This document shows positions 1 through 7,913 of a stretch of DNA of 53,673 nucleotides, one piece after another. The position numbers were made by a program, and so were the translations under genes. How positions within the stretch are numbered: the stretch's first letter is position 1; each line of letters starts with the position of its first letter. The DNA lies in assembly GCA_041665605.1 (NCBI GenBank), contig JBAYIO010000026.1:1-53673 (forward strand), read 5' to 3'. Source of the DNA: CAIPAT01 sp041665605 (lineage in GTDB: Bacteria > Verrucomicrobiota > Lentisphaeria > Victivallales > Victivallaceae). The notes under the pieces were generated by a model that saw only the letters and a list, made by a program, of their open reading frames with translations, had not been told where the DNA came from and ran no database searches.

Positions 1-74
1 CTTGCGGCTGTATTTTTCCGTTCCTCTTTCAGGCGATATTCATATCGCCAATCAGTCGGATCGAAAAAATCCAA
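1..74 (-). CDS. partial ORF running off the left edge, unknown
   Basis: On the minus strand an open frame begins at a possible TTG (complement of 72-74) and continues past the window edge. The 24 visible residues begin MDFFDPTDWRYEYRLKEE. An in-frame stop lies just upstream of the TTG, and an AGGA lies seven bases before it, a reasonable ribosome-binding site. TTG starts are used elsewhere in this window (15047, 16558). No family is recognisable from so short a piece. It could equally be chance open sequence. Confidence 0.25.
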   Translation of the reverse strand, partial: MDFFDPTDWRYEYRLKEERKNTAA

Positions 75-449
75 TCCACAATCCTACTCGTCTATTTTTA
101 AAATTTCAGCCGTGCAGAGTATAGCACAGGCATCCTGCCTGCGCTTTTACGACTTGCTGTATGATCAAGCCCAAATACAGGATAAAATTAAGTACTGTTA
201 GTCATGGCGGATATAATATTTTCATTTTTTTAATCGACGACTGCAATCCGGCTATTGACAAACCCATAGTTATATAGTATTATATATAACTACATCAAGA
301 GAAAAATCGGAGTCTTGTTAGCCCAAGTCCTGAGTGAAAATAATGTGCCGGCTAAAACTATGGAGCTTGTAATTCAAAAAACATGAAAGACGGAATGATG
401 AAAAGATATAATTTCATGCAGAACAATAAAAATATTAAGGAGAAGACCC
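75..449. other. intergenic region upstream of the first hydrolase gene
   Basis: No convincing gene is seen in this stretch. It holds a short hairpin at 127-141 (CAGGCA, loop TCC, TGCCTG) without a following T-run, the promoter/operator at 255-292, and a leader of about 160 bases before the ATG at 450. One frame within 311-383 reads LLAQVLSENNVPAKTMELVI and then stops. It has no usable start with a ribosome-binding site and may be a remnant of a lost gene. Confidence 0.5.
255..292 (+). promoter_or_regulatory. sigma-70-type promoter overlapped by a 10-bp inverted repeat
   Basis: A -35 TTGACA (255-260) is separated by exactly 17 bases from a -10 TATTAT (278-283). A perfect 10-bp inverted repeat, TAGTTATATA (267-276) and TATATAACTA (283-292), has a 6-base centre and straddles the -10 box. 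This is the geometry of a repressor operator. It would control the run that starts at 450. The regulator that would bind it is not visible in the window. Confidence 0.7.
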
Positions 450-3400
450 ATGCAGTTATTTAATGTTTTTAAAAAAGTTTCTATTTTGCTGTTTTTATTC
501 GGTACTGCTGCCATTGCGCTTGGTGTTGAAGCCGTCATTGAAGACAGAGCTGTTAAAGAACGGATACTCTTTTATGATGACACATACAGTGTTCGATATG
601 CAGGCGACATAGAACCGGCAATTAATTATTTTACCGCTTACGGATTCAAATTGATGAATACGCCGCAGTTGCTCAAATGGATTGAAGAAAAAATTAAGGG
701 AAGAGCATGTTATAACACAGTTGTCCTGCAACTCAGCGATATTACCCCGAATGGATTGGCAGAACCATGGGATAAGACTTCCACGCTATATCGTTACTGC
801 GAGAATGGCGGACGCTGGGTCGCGCCAACCGGTAATACTCTTTATGCTTTTGAAGGCGCGAATGATTTTAATATCTTTGAACACGATGTATATGTCAAAG
901 ATACAGATAAATATATAACCAGATGCTTTGGCATTCATCCGGTGTATGGACTAAAGGGTAAGGGGCGTATATTGACACCGGAAGGGAGAATTTGGGGGCT
1001 TTCAGAAGATAGCGATAAATGGATGAAATATCTCCAAATAGGGGTGCCCTGCAATGATGTTACACCACTGGTAATTAGTGAAGAAGGAAACGCCGCACTT
1101 GTATGGTATAAGAATGTTAACTCAAATTATCCATACTCCGGTCTTGTTGGTACGTGCATGAATTTGAGCAATTACGAACCTGTGCTCAGATTGATTCATC
1201 GGCTTTGTATTTTTGATGGGAAAAATGTTAATATTCAAGCCAAAGATTGGAAGACTAAAGATAAGATTCCGGATTTTGCGGTAAAGTTTAATGCGGCACA
1301 AGGCGGGATTCCGCGGAAAGCATTCCAGCGCGGGGAGATTGTTCCATTGTCAATAGATATTTACGGGAACAAATATGCAGGACAGGAAATAAAAATACAA
1401 TTACGCTTAAATGAAAATGTTGTATGGGGAAAAATTTATCCGACAAACAAACTTAAGACTTTTTCGACTCAGGAACAAATTGATACAACGCTGTTCCGGT
1501 GCGGAGAATATCTGCTTGAAGGTTTTATTGACGGACAAAAAATTAATCAGGCGAACATCTGGATTTGTCCGGAAAGGCGTAATAATTCTTTTCCATTCCT
1601 AGTAGGGAAAGGGCATCGCAAGAATTCTGCCAGAGAGGATTTAGCATTAAAATATATTCGCGACAATAACGTAAATGCAATGATTTATGACTTGTATCAA
1701 TTTGAAGGCGCTTGGACTAATTCTAAAACGGCGTCAATTCTCGGCAACTACCTTGATCTGCTCCTCCGGAATAATCTTATGGTAAGCGCACGCCCAACTG
1801 CGATGAATTTATATACAGACAAGCCGGATGAGAAATTGATTTTATATGATGGCACAATTCACAAACATGGAGTTAATCATGAAGCTTTAAGCTGGCGTGG
1901 ATTCGTCGCAAATTATCTTGATGAGTACCGCGAGGGATTGAGAAGGCAAGTTTCATTATTACGTAATTCGATGTCTCCGATAATTGTTCCTTACTTTTTC
2001 ACCAACGACGATGGTTCCATGGGGGGAAACTACGATTTCAATCCTGTAACGATGACGGAGCTTCAAAAGAAAACCAGACTAACCAAAAATGATCTGCCGC
2101 CGATGAATAAAATGAAAGAGGGAAATAATGTTTTTATGCCGGCAGTTTCCCCCGGAATCATTGATGACAACAATCCATGGCTGCAATATTTCCGTTATCA
2201 CTGTGGCAATTATAACAGGATATGCCAGGCGGCAATGGAAGGCATAGAAAGCGGATGGCCCGGGAGTTTGGTGGCAGATGCCGGATGCATGTCCGGTCCG
2301 CTTTACATCCCACGGGGATTTTATCCGCCGCTCAGCGCGAAAGCGTATAATACAGCATCATTCTATCAATATCTTTTCTGGCTGCACCAATATCCATTTG
2401 CAATAGAAACAGCATTGATGAATAATCGTAACAAGCCTGTCGGCATATTTATTTCGGCATCATTGATTGCATGGGGGCCTGAATTTCAGCGGGGAGTATT
2501 GTACCGTATATTGGCTGAAGCTCCAAAATTTATTGGATTATATCATCTTGATGATCGGAAAAAAGGTTATTTTGAACAGGAGGAGGCAACATGGCAGGGC
2601 ACCAAAGCTGTTGCCGGGAAAGTTGCGAAAATATCCGAATTCTTAAAATTGCAGGAAACAACGCATGAAAAAGGGGCATTGTTTTTTGGACTTGCCCAAA
2701 ATTGCTTCAGATCGAAAGACCCGCACACACGTCCCTATTATATGAGTACTGCCTTAGAGAACTTTCAACGCGCCGGAACAAAACTGGACTTAATCAGTAC
2801 AGAAGAAATAATGCAGGGAATCCTTCCCCAATACAATATAATTTTCATAAATGATCATCAATGGATGACTAAAGGAGAGAGAAAAGCCTTCGAGGACTAC
2901 ATCACCAGGGGCGGTGTGGTGGTGACAGACAGTAATACCACGATAAACATAAATGGTGCAATGAAAGCTGATGGTCCTTTCGGGGAAGGGTTGAATGACC
3001 TTGGCAAGCCTGAACGTATTGAGCGATGCCGAAAATATGTAGATACATATCTGAACCATTCTGTTGTAAAGCCTATCAGCGAAAATACAATTGTGAGAGT
3101 TAATCAGATAAACAGAGTTCCAATAGCATGGGTTTTTGATGTTGAATCAGATGAAGAGCTTAGAGGTTTACAGAAAGCTCAAAATGATAATTGGGATGCT
3201 GGAGTTTACAAATACCTCAAGGCAAGAGTCGCAATCAGTCCGGATTCAAATAAAAAAATACTGATAAAGGCTGGCTATTTTGCGTATGATTTATGGAACA
3301 ACAAGGAGCTGTTTTTGGAAAAGAGCAAAAAAGATGGCTGGAATATCGGAGAATTAACAATTGAACGTTTGAGTGCAAATCCCATTGTTCTCTACCAGGA

Positions 3401-3710
3401 TAAAATTCATAAAATCATATCCCGCAATTCTCCGGGCATCTTAACTTGCGGTGACACCTTGATCGCCGGATTTGAACTATTGTCGGATAAAAATACACCA
3501 GTCAGGGAACTTGTTCCTGCCGAGGTGACGGTTTATGCTCCTGATGGTAAAGAGGTTTGGGAATATGGCGGCAATACGATTATTGATAATGGAATATTGA
3601 CCGTTCGATTTAGCACGGCCGTAAATGATGCTCCCGGTAAATGGAAGATCATAGCAAAAGAACTTTGTTCCGGGAAAAGTGCCGAAGTCGTATTTGATCT
3701 TAAAAAATAA
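450..3710 (+). CDS. large secreted glycoside-hydrolase-like protein
   Basis: This 1086-residue protein begins with a signal peptide (basic VFKK, then a hydrophobic stretch ending near ALGVEA). ATG 450 follows AAGGAGAAG. I recognise no exact family. From about residue 390 the sequence has the look of a TIM-barrel hydrolase, and around residues 795-830 the segment YNIIFIND...RGGVVVTDSNT resembles the glutamine-amidotransferase-like fold of the GH42 trimerisation domain. The C-terminus (about 985-1086) resembles a beta-sandwich. It is the first gene of a run with a pseudopilin, a sialidase-fold protein, a carbohydrate-binding protein and an esterase, so polysaccharide or glycoconjugate breakdown outside the cytoplasm is the inferred role. 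The catalytic residues and substrate cannot be named. Confidence 0.85.
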   Translation: MQLFNVFKKVSILLFLFGTAAIALGVEAVIEDRAVKERILFYDDTYSVRYAGDIEPAINYFTAYGFKLMNTPQLLKWIEEKIKGRACYNTVVLQLSDITPNGLAEPWDKTSTLYRYCENGGRWVAPTGNTLYAFEGANDFNIFEHDVYVKDTDKYITRCFGIHPVYGLKGKGRILTPEGRIWGLSEDSDKWMKYLQIGVPCNDVTPLVISEEGNAALVWYKNVNSNYPYSGLVGTCMNLSNYEPVLRLIHRLCIFDGKNVNIQAKDWKTKDKIPDFAVKFNAAQGGIPRKAFQRGEIVPLSIDIYGNKYAGQEIKIQLRLNENVVWGKIYPTNKLKTFSTQEQIDTTLFRCGEYLLEGFIDGQKINQANIWICPERRNNSFPFLVGKGHRKNSAREDLALKYIRDNNVNAMIYDLYQFEGAWTNSKTASILGNYLDLLLRNNLMVSARPTAMNLYTDKPDEKLILYDGTIHKHGVNHEALSWRGFVANYLDEYREGLRRQVSLLRNSMSPIIVPYFFTNDDGSMGGNYDFNPVTMTELQKKTRLTKNDLPPMNKMKEGNNVFMPAVSPGIIDDNNPWLQYFRYHCGNYNRICQAAMEGIESGWPGSLVADAGCMSGPLYIPRGFYPPLSAKAYNTASFYQYLFWLHQYPFAIETALMNNRNKPVGIFISASLIAWGPEFQRGVLYRILAEAPKFIGLYHLDDRKKGYFEQEEATWQGTKAVAGKVAKISEFLKLQETTHEKGALFFGLAQNCFRSKDPHTRPYYMSTALENFQRAGTKLDLISTEEIMQGILPQYNIIFINDHQWMTKGERKAFEDYITRGGVVVTDSNTTININGAMKADGPFGEGLNDLGKPERIERCRKYVDTYLNHSVVKPISENTIVRVNQINRVPIAWVFDVESDEELRGLQKAQNDNWDAGVYKYLKARVAISPDSNKKILIKAGYFAYDLWNNKELFLEKSKKDGWNIGELTIERLSANPIVLYQDKIHKIISRNSPGILTCGDTLIAGFELLSDKNTPVRELVPAEVTVYAPDGKEVWEYGGNTIIDNGILTVRFSTAVNDAPGKWKIIAKELCSGKSAEVVFDLKK

Positions 3711-3772
3711 TATGCAGACTGTATAAAGAACAAAAACAGCACACAGACAACCCAAAAGCAGGAGAGTGAAAA

Positions 3773-4621
3773 ATGTTTTTTAAATTTAAAAAAAGCTTCT
3801 CAGTGTCTTCGCTTCATTTCAACGAAAAACTGTTGCACCGGCGATATCAGGAGGTGCACCAGCCGAGAAAAGACTTTCCGCACTGCTTGGCCGGCAGCGC
3901 CATGCACAGGCGCAAGTCGTTGATACGCAACGGTTTTACTTTGATAGAACTCCTCATTGTGATAGCGATCATCGCAATCCTCGCAGCCATGCTGCTTCCA
4001 GCCCTTAATAAAGCGCGAGACCGGGCAAAGAAAAGTTCGTGTATTAATAATATGAAACAATGTCATTTGGGATTTATTAGTTACATGGGTGATTTCAACG
4101 ATTTTATTCCGGCATTTAATACTAATGATGGAACCGGAGGTCGCTCATGGTATTATTATATGACAAATGATCCTTATGCCGTAATAGCTTATTATACAAC
4201 CGGATACATTAAAGCCCTTACTCGCAATGGATCTCATGCGACTGCTGCAAATGAAACTCTGTATGGTACTTATAGAAAAGAAGCAGGCCTTCTTGCTTGT
4301 CCCTCTGTTAAAGCATATAAAAATTACGTGATAGATTATGGAATGAATTATTGGCTGAGAGAGTGGGCTGGAATCCATTACTCTACGGGGATAACCATGC
4401 AAGGCTATCTGAAGTCCAGTCGTGTTAAGAAAAACAGTGATGCTGTTTTGTTGAGTGAACCCATTAACATGTATTATGTCGCCTATGAGGACACATTACT
4501 GGATCAAAGCACTGCTTATAGGCATGATCTCGAGGTAAACGCACTTTATTTAGACGGACATGCCAGTTCCTCTCGCATGAATAAATTTAAACTCCGTTTG
4601 CCGGTTGCGGAAAGGCCTTGA
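3773..4621 (+). CDS. pseudopilin, prepilin-type N-terminus and H-X9-DG C-terminus
   Basis: The 282-residue protein carries a type IV prepilin/pseudopilin signal: Gly54 followed by FTLIELLIVIAIIAILAAML, with the conserved Glu five residues after the cleavage site. Near the C-terminus, RHDLEVNALYLDGH fits the prepilin-associated H-X9-DG pattern. The leader before the cleavage site is 54 residues, far longer than the usual 5-20. The start at 3773 has GGAGAG six bases upstream, whereas the inner Met44 lacks a ribosome-binding site, so the long leader is probably genuine. The gene lies 62 bases after the secreted hydrolase and is likely co-transcribed. Function is inferred: a minor pseudopilin exported and processed by PilD. 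No secretion machinery is encoded nearby. Confidence 0.9.
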   Translation: MFFKFKKSFSVSSLHFNEKLLHRRYQEVHQPRKDFPHCLAGSAMHRRKSLIRNGFTLIELLIVIAIIAILAAMLLPALNKARDRAKKSSCINNMKQCHLGFISYMGDFNDFIPAFNTNDGTGGRSWYYYMTNDPYAVIAYYTTGYIKALTRNGSHATAANETLYGTYRKEAGLLACPSVKAYKNYVIDYGMNYWLREWAGIHYSTGITMQGYLKSSRVKKNSDAVLLSEPINMYYVAYEDTLLDQSTAYRHDLEVNALYLDGHASSSRMNKFKLRLPVAERP

Positions 4622-4645
4622 ATTTTCAAAATGAATAGGAAGTTT

Positions 4646-5851
4646 ATGAAAACAATTTGTACTGAAATCATCCCGACAGCAAACGGAACTGCTATTTTTG
4701 ACATCAATACAATTTATGTAAACAAAGAAAAAACACATCTGCTTCAGCAATTCTGCTTCCTCCCCCGGAGTGATACTTTCTCCACTTATTTCAGGAGAAC
4801 CAGCCAGGATAACGGCGGGACATGGTCAGTACCGGAAGTAATTTATGAGCCAGAAATTACAGAAGAAGGCACGTGGCGATATACTGAAAGCGCTCTTATG
4901 CATGATGCTGAAACTGGCAGGATGTTTTTCTTTTATAATTATGCTCTTTATAAAAACGAAGGGTATTCAGAAGACAGAAATGCAAAATTGCGCATTTTTT
5001 ATCAAATATCTGATAATCATGGTAAAACTTTCAGCGAGCCAATTCAGCTTATAGCGGAAGGCTATGACTCTGTCAACTGGGCGCCGGGAATTTATTATGG
5101 AAAAAATTGTGCGCTGATAAGCTTTTGCGCCCCAGCAAAAATAAAGGGGAAAATAATACTTCCTGCTGCTGTGGCGCCAATTAACAACTCCGGGCATGCC
5201 TCAGATTATTTGTCTGCCGCATGTTTTTCAGGGGAATTGCAAAATGACAAGATTAAATGGACAATGAGCAATGTTTTAAATATCTCTCCTGAATTGTCCA
5301 CAAGAGGACTTTGTGAACCTGCAGTAGCTGAATTGAAAGACGGCAGGATTCTTATGATCATGAGAGGCAGCAATCCTGGAGGCTATGGTAAAATAAGCGC
5401 TGTTCCATCTCGTAAGTGGTATTCTTTTTCATCTGATGGAGGAAAAACCTGGTCTGCTGTAAAATCCTGGACTTACAGTGATGGAGAATTGTTTTTCTCT
5501 CCGGCTTCAGGGTCCAGGCTTATAAGAAACTCAAAAAATGACGTTTTATATTGGATTGGAAATATCACATCTGAAAATCCGCAGGGGAATCTTCCACGCC
5601 GTCCTTTAGTCATTGCTGAAGTGGATGAAATATCCGGCTGTATCATTAAAGAAAGTGCAAGAACAGTGGCTGATAAAGAAGAAAATCACTCCGAGTATAT
5701 CCAGTTCTCTAATTTTCGTGTTTATGAGGATTATATAACAAAAGAATTTGTTATTGTAATGCCGCATATAGGAAATCTATACAGAGGTGGAGAAAATTAT
5801 GATCTTACTTCGCCAGGATATGCACATCGATTCGATCCAACCCGGGGATAG
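4646..5851 (+). CDS. sialidase-fold (BNR/Asp-box) protein, no signal peptide
   Basis: The protein is about 401 residues. Asp-box motifs of the six-bladed sialidase propeller recur: SQDNGGTWS, SDNHGKTFSEP and SSDGGKTWSAV. A conserved region CEPAVAELKDGRILMIMRG is typical of the sialidase superfamily (GH33-like and related lyases or hydrolases). An ATG at 4631 is possible, but AGGA sits five bases before the ATG at 4646, so I take 4646. There is no signal peptide, which suggests action in the cytoplasm on imported oligosaccharides, unlike the secreted neighbours. It begins 24 bases after the pseudopilin stop. The fold is well supported. True sialidase activity is not shown, because related propellers act on other sugars. 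Confidence 0.85.
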   Translation: MKTICTEIIPTANGTAIFDINTIYVNKEKTHLLQQFCFLPRSDTFSTYFRRTSQDNGGTWSVPEVIYEPEITEEGTWRYTESALMHDAETGRMFFFYNYALYKNEGYSEDRNAKLRIFYQISDNHGKTFSEPIQLIAEGYDSVNWAPGIYYGKNCALISFCAPAKIKGKIILPAAVAPINNSGHASDYLSAACFSGELQNDKIKWTMSNVLNISPELSTRGLCEPAVAELKDGRILMIMRGSNPGGYGKISAVPSRKWYSFSSDGGKTWSAVKSWTYSDGELFFSPASGSRLIRNSKNDVLYWIGNITSENPQGNLPRRPLVIAEVDEISGCIIKESARTVADKEENHSEYIQFSNFRVYEDYITKEFVIVMPHIGNLYRGGENYDLTSPGYAHRFDPTRG

Positions 5852-5893
5852 ATTGCAATGTGAAATAAAATTATTTTAAGGGGAGCGCTAGAA

Positions 5894-6463
5894 ATGGGGA
5901 AAAAACTGACTCTATTCGTAATCATTGGATTTTGGGGATTTCAGGCTTTTGCCGAAAGTAAAGAAATCAGCAGCAACAACAGTTTTGAAGAGATCGATGG
6001 TAATTTTCCGGCCAACTGGACAATTAACAACAACTTAAAGCCGGGTACGCTTCAGATACTGTCAGAATCCGCTCAGGATGGTAAAAACTACCTGATGATA
6101 AAAAATGACGCCAAACAGGTTTTTCATCTTTATGGCGCGTTAATCGCAGCGGCTCCCGGGGACGTAATCAGAATGAGCGTTTATGTAAAAGGCACAGGTA
6201 CATTCAGACTAGGTGTTTATATTTGTAACAGAAAAAATCAACATATTAAAGGTATCTATCCGGAAGCAGTCAAGATCGAAAGCTCGGACTGGCAGAAAAA
6301 AGATTTTGAGATAACTATGCCGTGCGAGGAATTTAAAGACAAAGGCTGTGTTGCCGCAATCCGTCCGGTAATCGTCGTTGACTCTAATAGTGAAATTAAC
6401 CTCGACAATTTTTCTGGACAGATTGAGAAAGCAGCAACAGACGAAATCAATAAAAGAGGATAA
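5894..6463 (+). CDS. small secreted carbohydrate-binding-module protein
   Basis: This protein of 189 residues has a clear signal peptide ending near FQAFA. The mature part begins NNSFEEIDGNFPANW, the usual opening of CBM4/9-like beta-sandwich modules (a 'feature, then W' pattern). A segment AAPGDVIRMSVYVKGTGTF then fits the jelly-roll core. It is a single module with no catalytic domain. AGGGGAGC precedes the ATG. It probably binds glycans at the cell surface or in the periplasm for the hydrolases encoded on either side. It may also be a shortened relic of a longer enzyme, since the next 128 bases contain coding-like fragments in other frames. Confidence 0.75.
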   Translation: MGKKLTLFVIIGFWGFQAFAESKEISSNNSFEEIDGNFPANWTINNNLKPGTLQILSESAQDGKNYLMIKNDAKQVFHLYGALIAAAPGDVIRMSVYVKGTGTFRLGVYICNRKNQHIKGIYPEAVKIESSDWQKKDFEITMPCEEFKDKGCVAAIRPVIVVDSNSEINLDNFSGQIEKAATDEINKRG

Positions 6464-6591
6464 ATTTTCACGCAACATAGTAGGCGTAATGATTGGCTTT
6501 ATGCTGCCGGAGATGAAAATTTATGCCGTCAAGAAGAGTTTCCTTTTAAGTATTATAGTGGATATGCTTGACATAATAAGGATTTGTTTAA

Positions 6592-7584
6592 ATGACATAT
6601 ATACCTGATAAACTAATCGGCATTCCAACTGGCTACCCAGAAGAGATTACCACTCATGAAATTAATAAGCGGTTCCGAAGGATTCTTGGTGAATTTGAGA
6701 CGCCATCAGTTCCGCTGAACACTAAAGTAATCAATGAAACTGAATTACCTGCGGGAATTATTAAACAACGAATTGAATATTGCGTCAATGAGGATGAGAT
6801 CGTTCCCGCTTATCACCTTTTCAAAAAAGGTCTCTCAGATAATGCTCCTGGACTTCTGTCCATTCATGGGCATGGCGGAAACGATATTTTTCCCGTAGGC
6901 AAGGAATTTCATTGCCAGCCGAAATCAGAAGATCCCATGCAGTACAGCTATATTGCGGCGCTGAACGGATTCCGAGTACTTGCGCCTGATGCTTTATGCT
7001 TCGGAGAGCGGCAGGCAAAATTTGGGTACTCAACGATGTTTTTTTATGAAATACTTGCGCATGCTGAATTGACTAGTCGCGACAGAAGTCTTGCCTGGAA
7101 ATCGGTTTGGGACAATTCCCGCGCAGTTGAAGTACTGGAATCTTTAGGGTGTACATCTATTGGTACAATCGGGTGGTCTGGCGGCAGCACTCAAGCCTAT
7201 ATCCTCGCGTCAGTTAACCGCAAAGTCAAAGCCACCGCGTGTTTCTCCAGTTTCACCACATTAAGACATCAATTTTATCAGTTCCGCTGTGTCCATTGTC
7301 TTTATCATTACATTCCAGGAATGTTGCAGAATGGAATTGATTGGGATCAAGTAGTTTCGCTAATTCCTCCGCGAAAATTGTTTCTGGCATGGGGAGCACT
7401 TGACGCAGGAACTCCGGAACAAGAATATAAAGCATATACAGATGCAATAAAGCGCAGATGCGAAGAAGAAAATTTTCAGAATGTTCTGTATTTATATGAG
7501 GAATCTAATAAAGGTCATAACATCACTATGCCAATGTTACAGAGTGCAATACAATTTTTAAAAGCAAGCATAGATAAGCAATAA
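6592..7584 (+). CDS. alpha/beta hydrolase, esterase-like
   Basis: The protein has 330 residues and no signal peptide. The alpha/beta-hydrolase layout is visible: an oxyanion-region motif LLSIHGHGGND (about residue 85), the nucleophile elbow GWSGGS (about residue 200), an acidic residue in WGALDAGTPEQE (about 265) and a late histidine in NKGHNI (about 305). The family resembles the acetyl-xylan-esterase/dienelactone-hydrolase group of large bacterial esterases. It probably removes ester substituents from sugars inside the cell. AAGGA lies nine bases upstream of the ATG. It is the last recognisable member of the run that starts at 450 before a 329-base gap. Confidence 0.85.
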   Translation: MTYIPDKLIGIPTGYPEEITTHEINKRFRRILGEFETPSVPLNTKVINETELPAGIIKQRIEYCVNEDEIVPAYHLFKKGLSDNAPGLLSIHGHGGNDIFPVGKEFHCQPKSEDPMQYSYIAALNGFRVLAPDALCFGERQAKFGYSTMFFYEILAHAELTSRDRSLAWKSVWDNSRAVEVLESLGCTSIGTIGWSGGSTQAYILASVNRKVKATACFSSFTTLRHQFYQFRCVHCLYHYIPGMLQNGIDWDQVVSLIPPRKLFLAWGALDAGTPEQEYKAYTDAIKRRCEEENFQNVLYLYEESNKGHNITMPMLQSAIQFLKASIDKQ

Positions 7585-7913
7585 ATATGAAAAACCAAAG
7601 ATTCCGTTCACCGCTTTCGGGAAACGTAGTGAAGGAGCTAATTAGTGCCGGATGGGAATCTGCGGTTGTCAGATCACATTGCACGAAAGGAGGGGATTAA
7701 AGTCTTTTCGATGGAATGGATTGTCTCTCATTCCCAACTGCCCGAAAAAACGTTTTCGGGGGGAGCCCAATACGGCGACAAAACGGCAAACCATCAAAGT
7801 GCGGTTCGGTTGTCATGGACAAAAAATACAGTGGAATGTCAGTTTATAAATGAGTTACGAATAAATTGATAAAAGTGCAGCAATTCGTTGCCGCCTAAAG
7901 TTAAGGGAATATT
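7585..7913. other. gap with short coding-like fragments, no supported gene
   Basis: Several short open frames overlap here. One of 37 codons starts at 7587 (MKNQRFRSPLSGNVVKEL), and two of 65-74 codons run in different frames between 7645 and 7869. None shows a recognisable domain. The frames compete, and the base composition looks like decayed coding sequence. I treat it as a degenerate remnant plus the leader of the gene at 7914 (AAGGGA before its ATG). Confidence 0.4.

Noticed and set aside
7645..7869. Overlapping 65- and 74-codon plus-strand frames
   Set aside because: Two competing frames over the same bases, no clear start signals and no domain. More likely decayed sequence than a gene.
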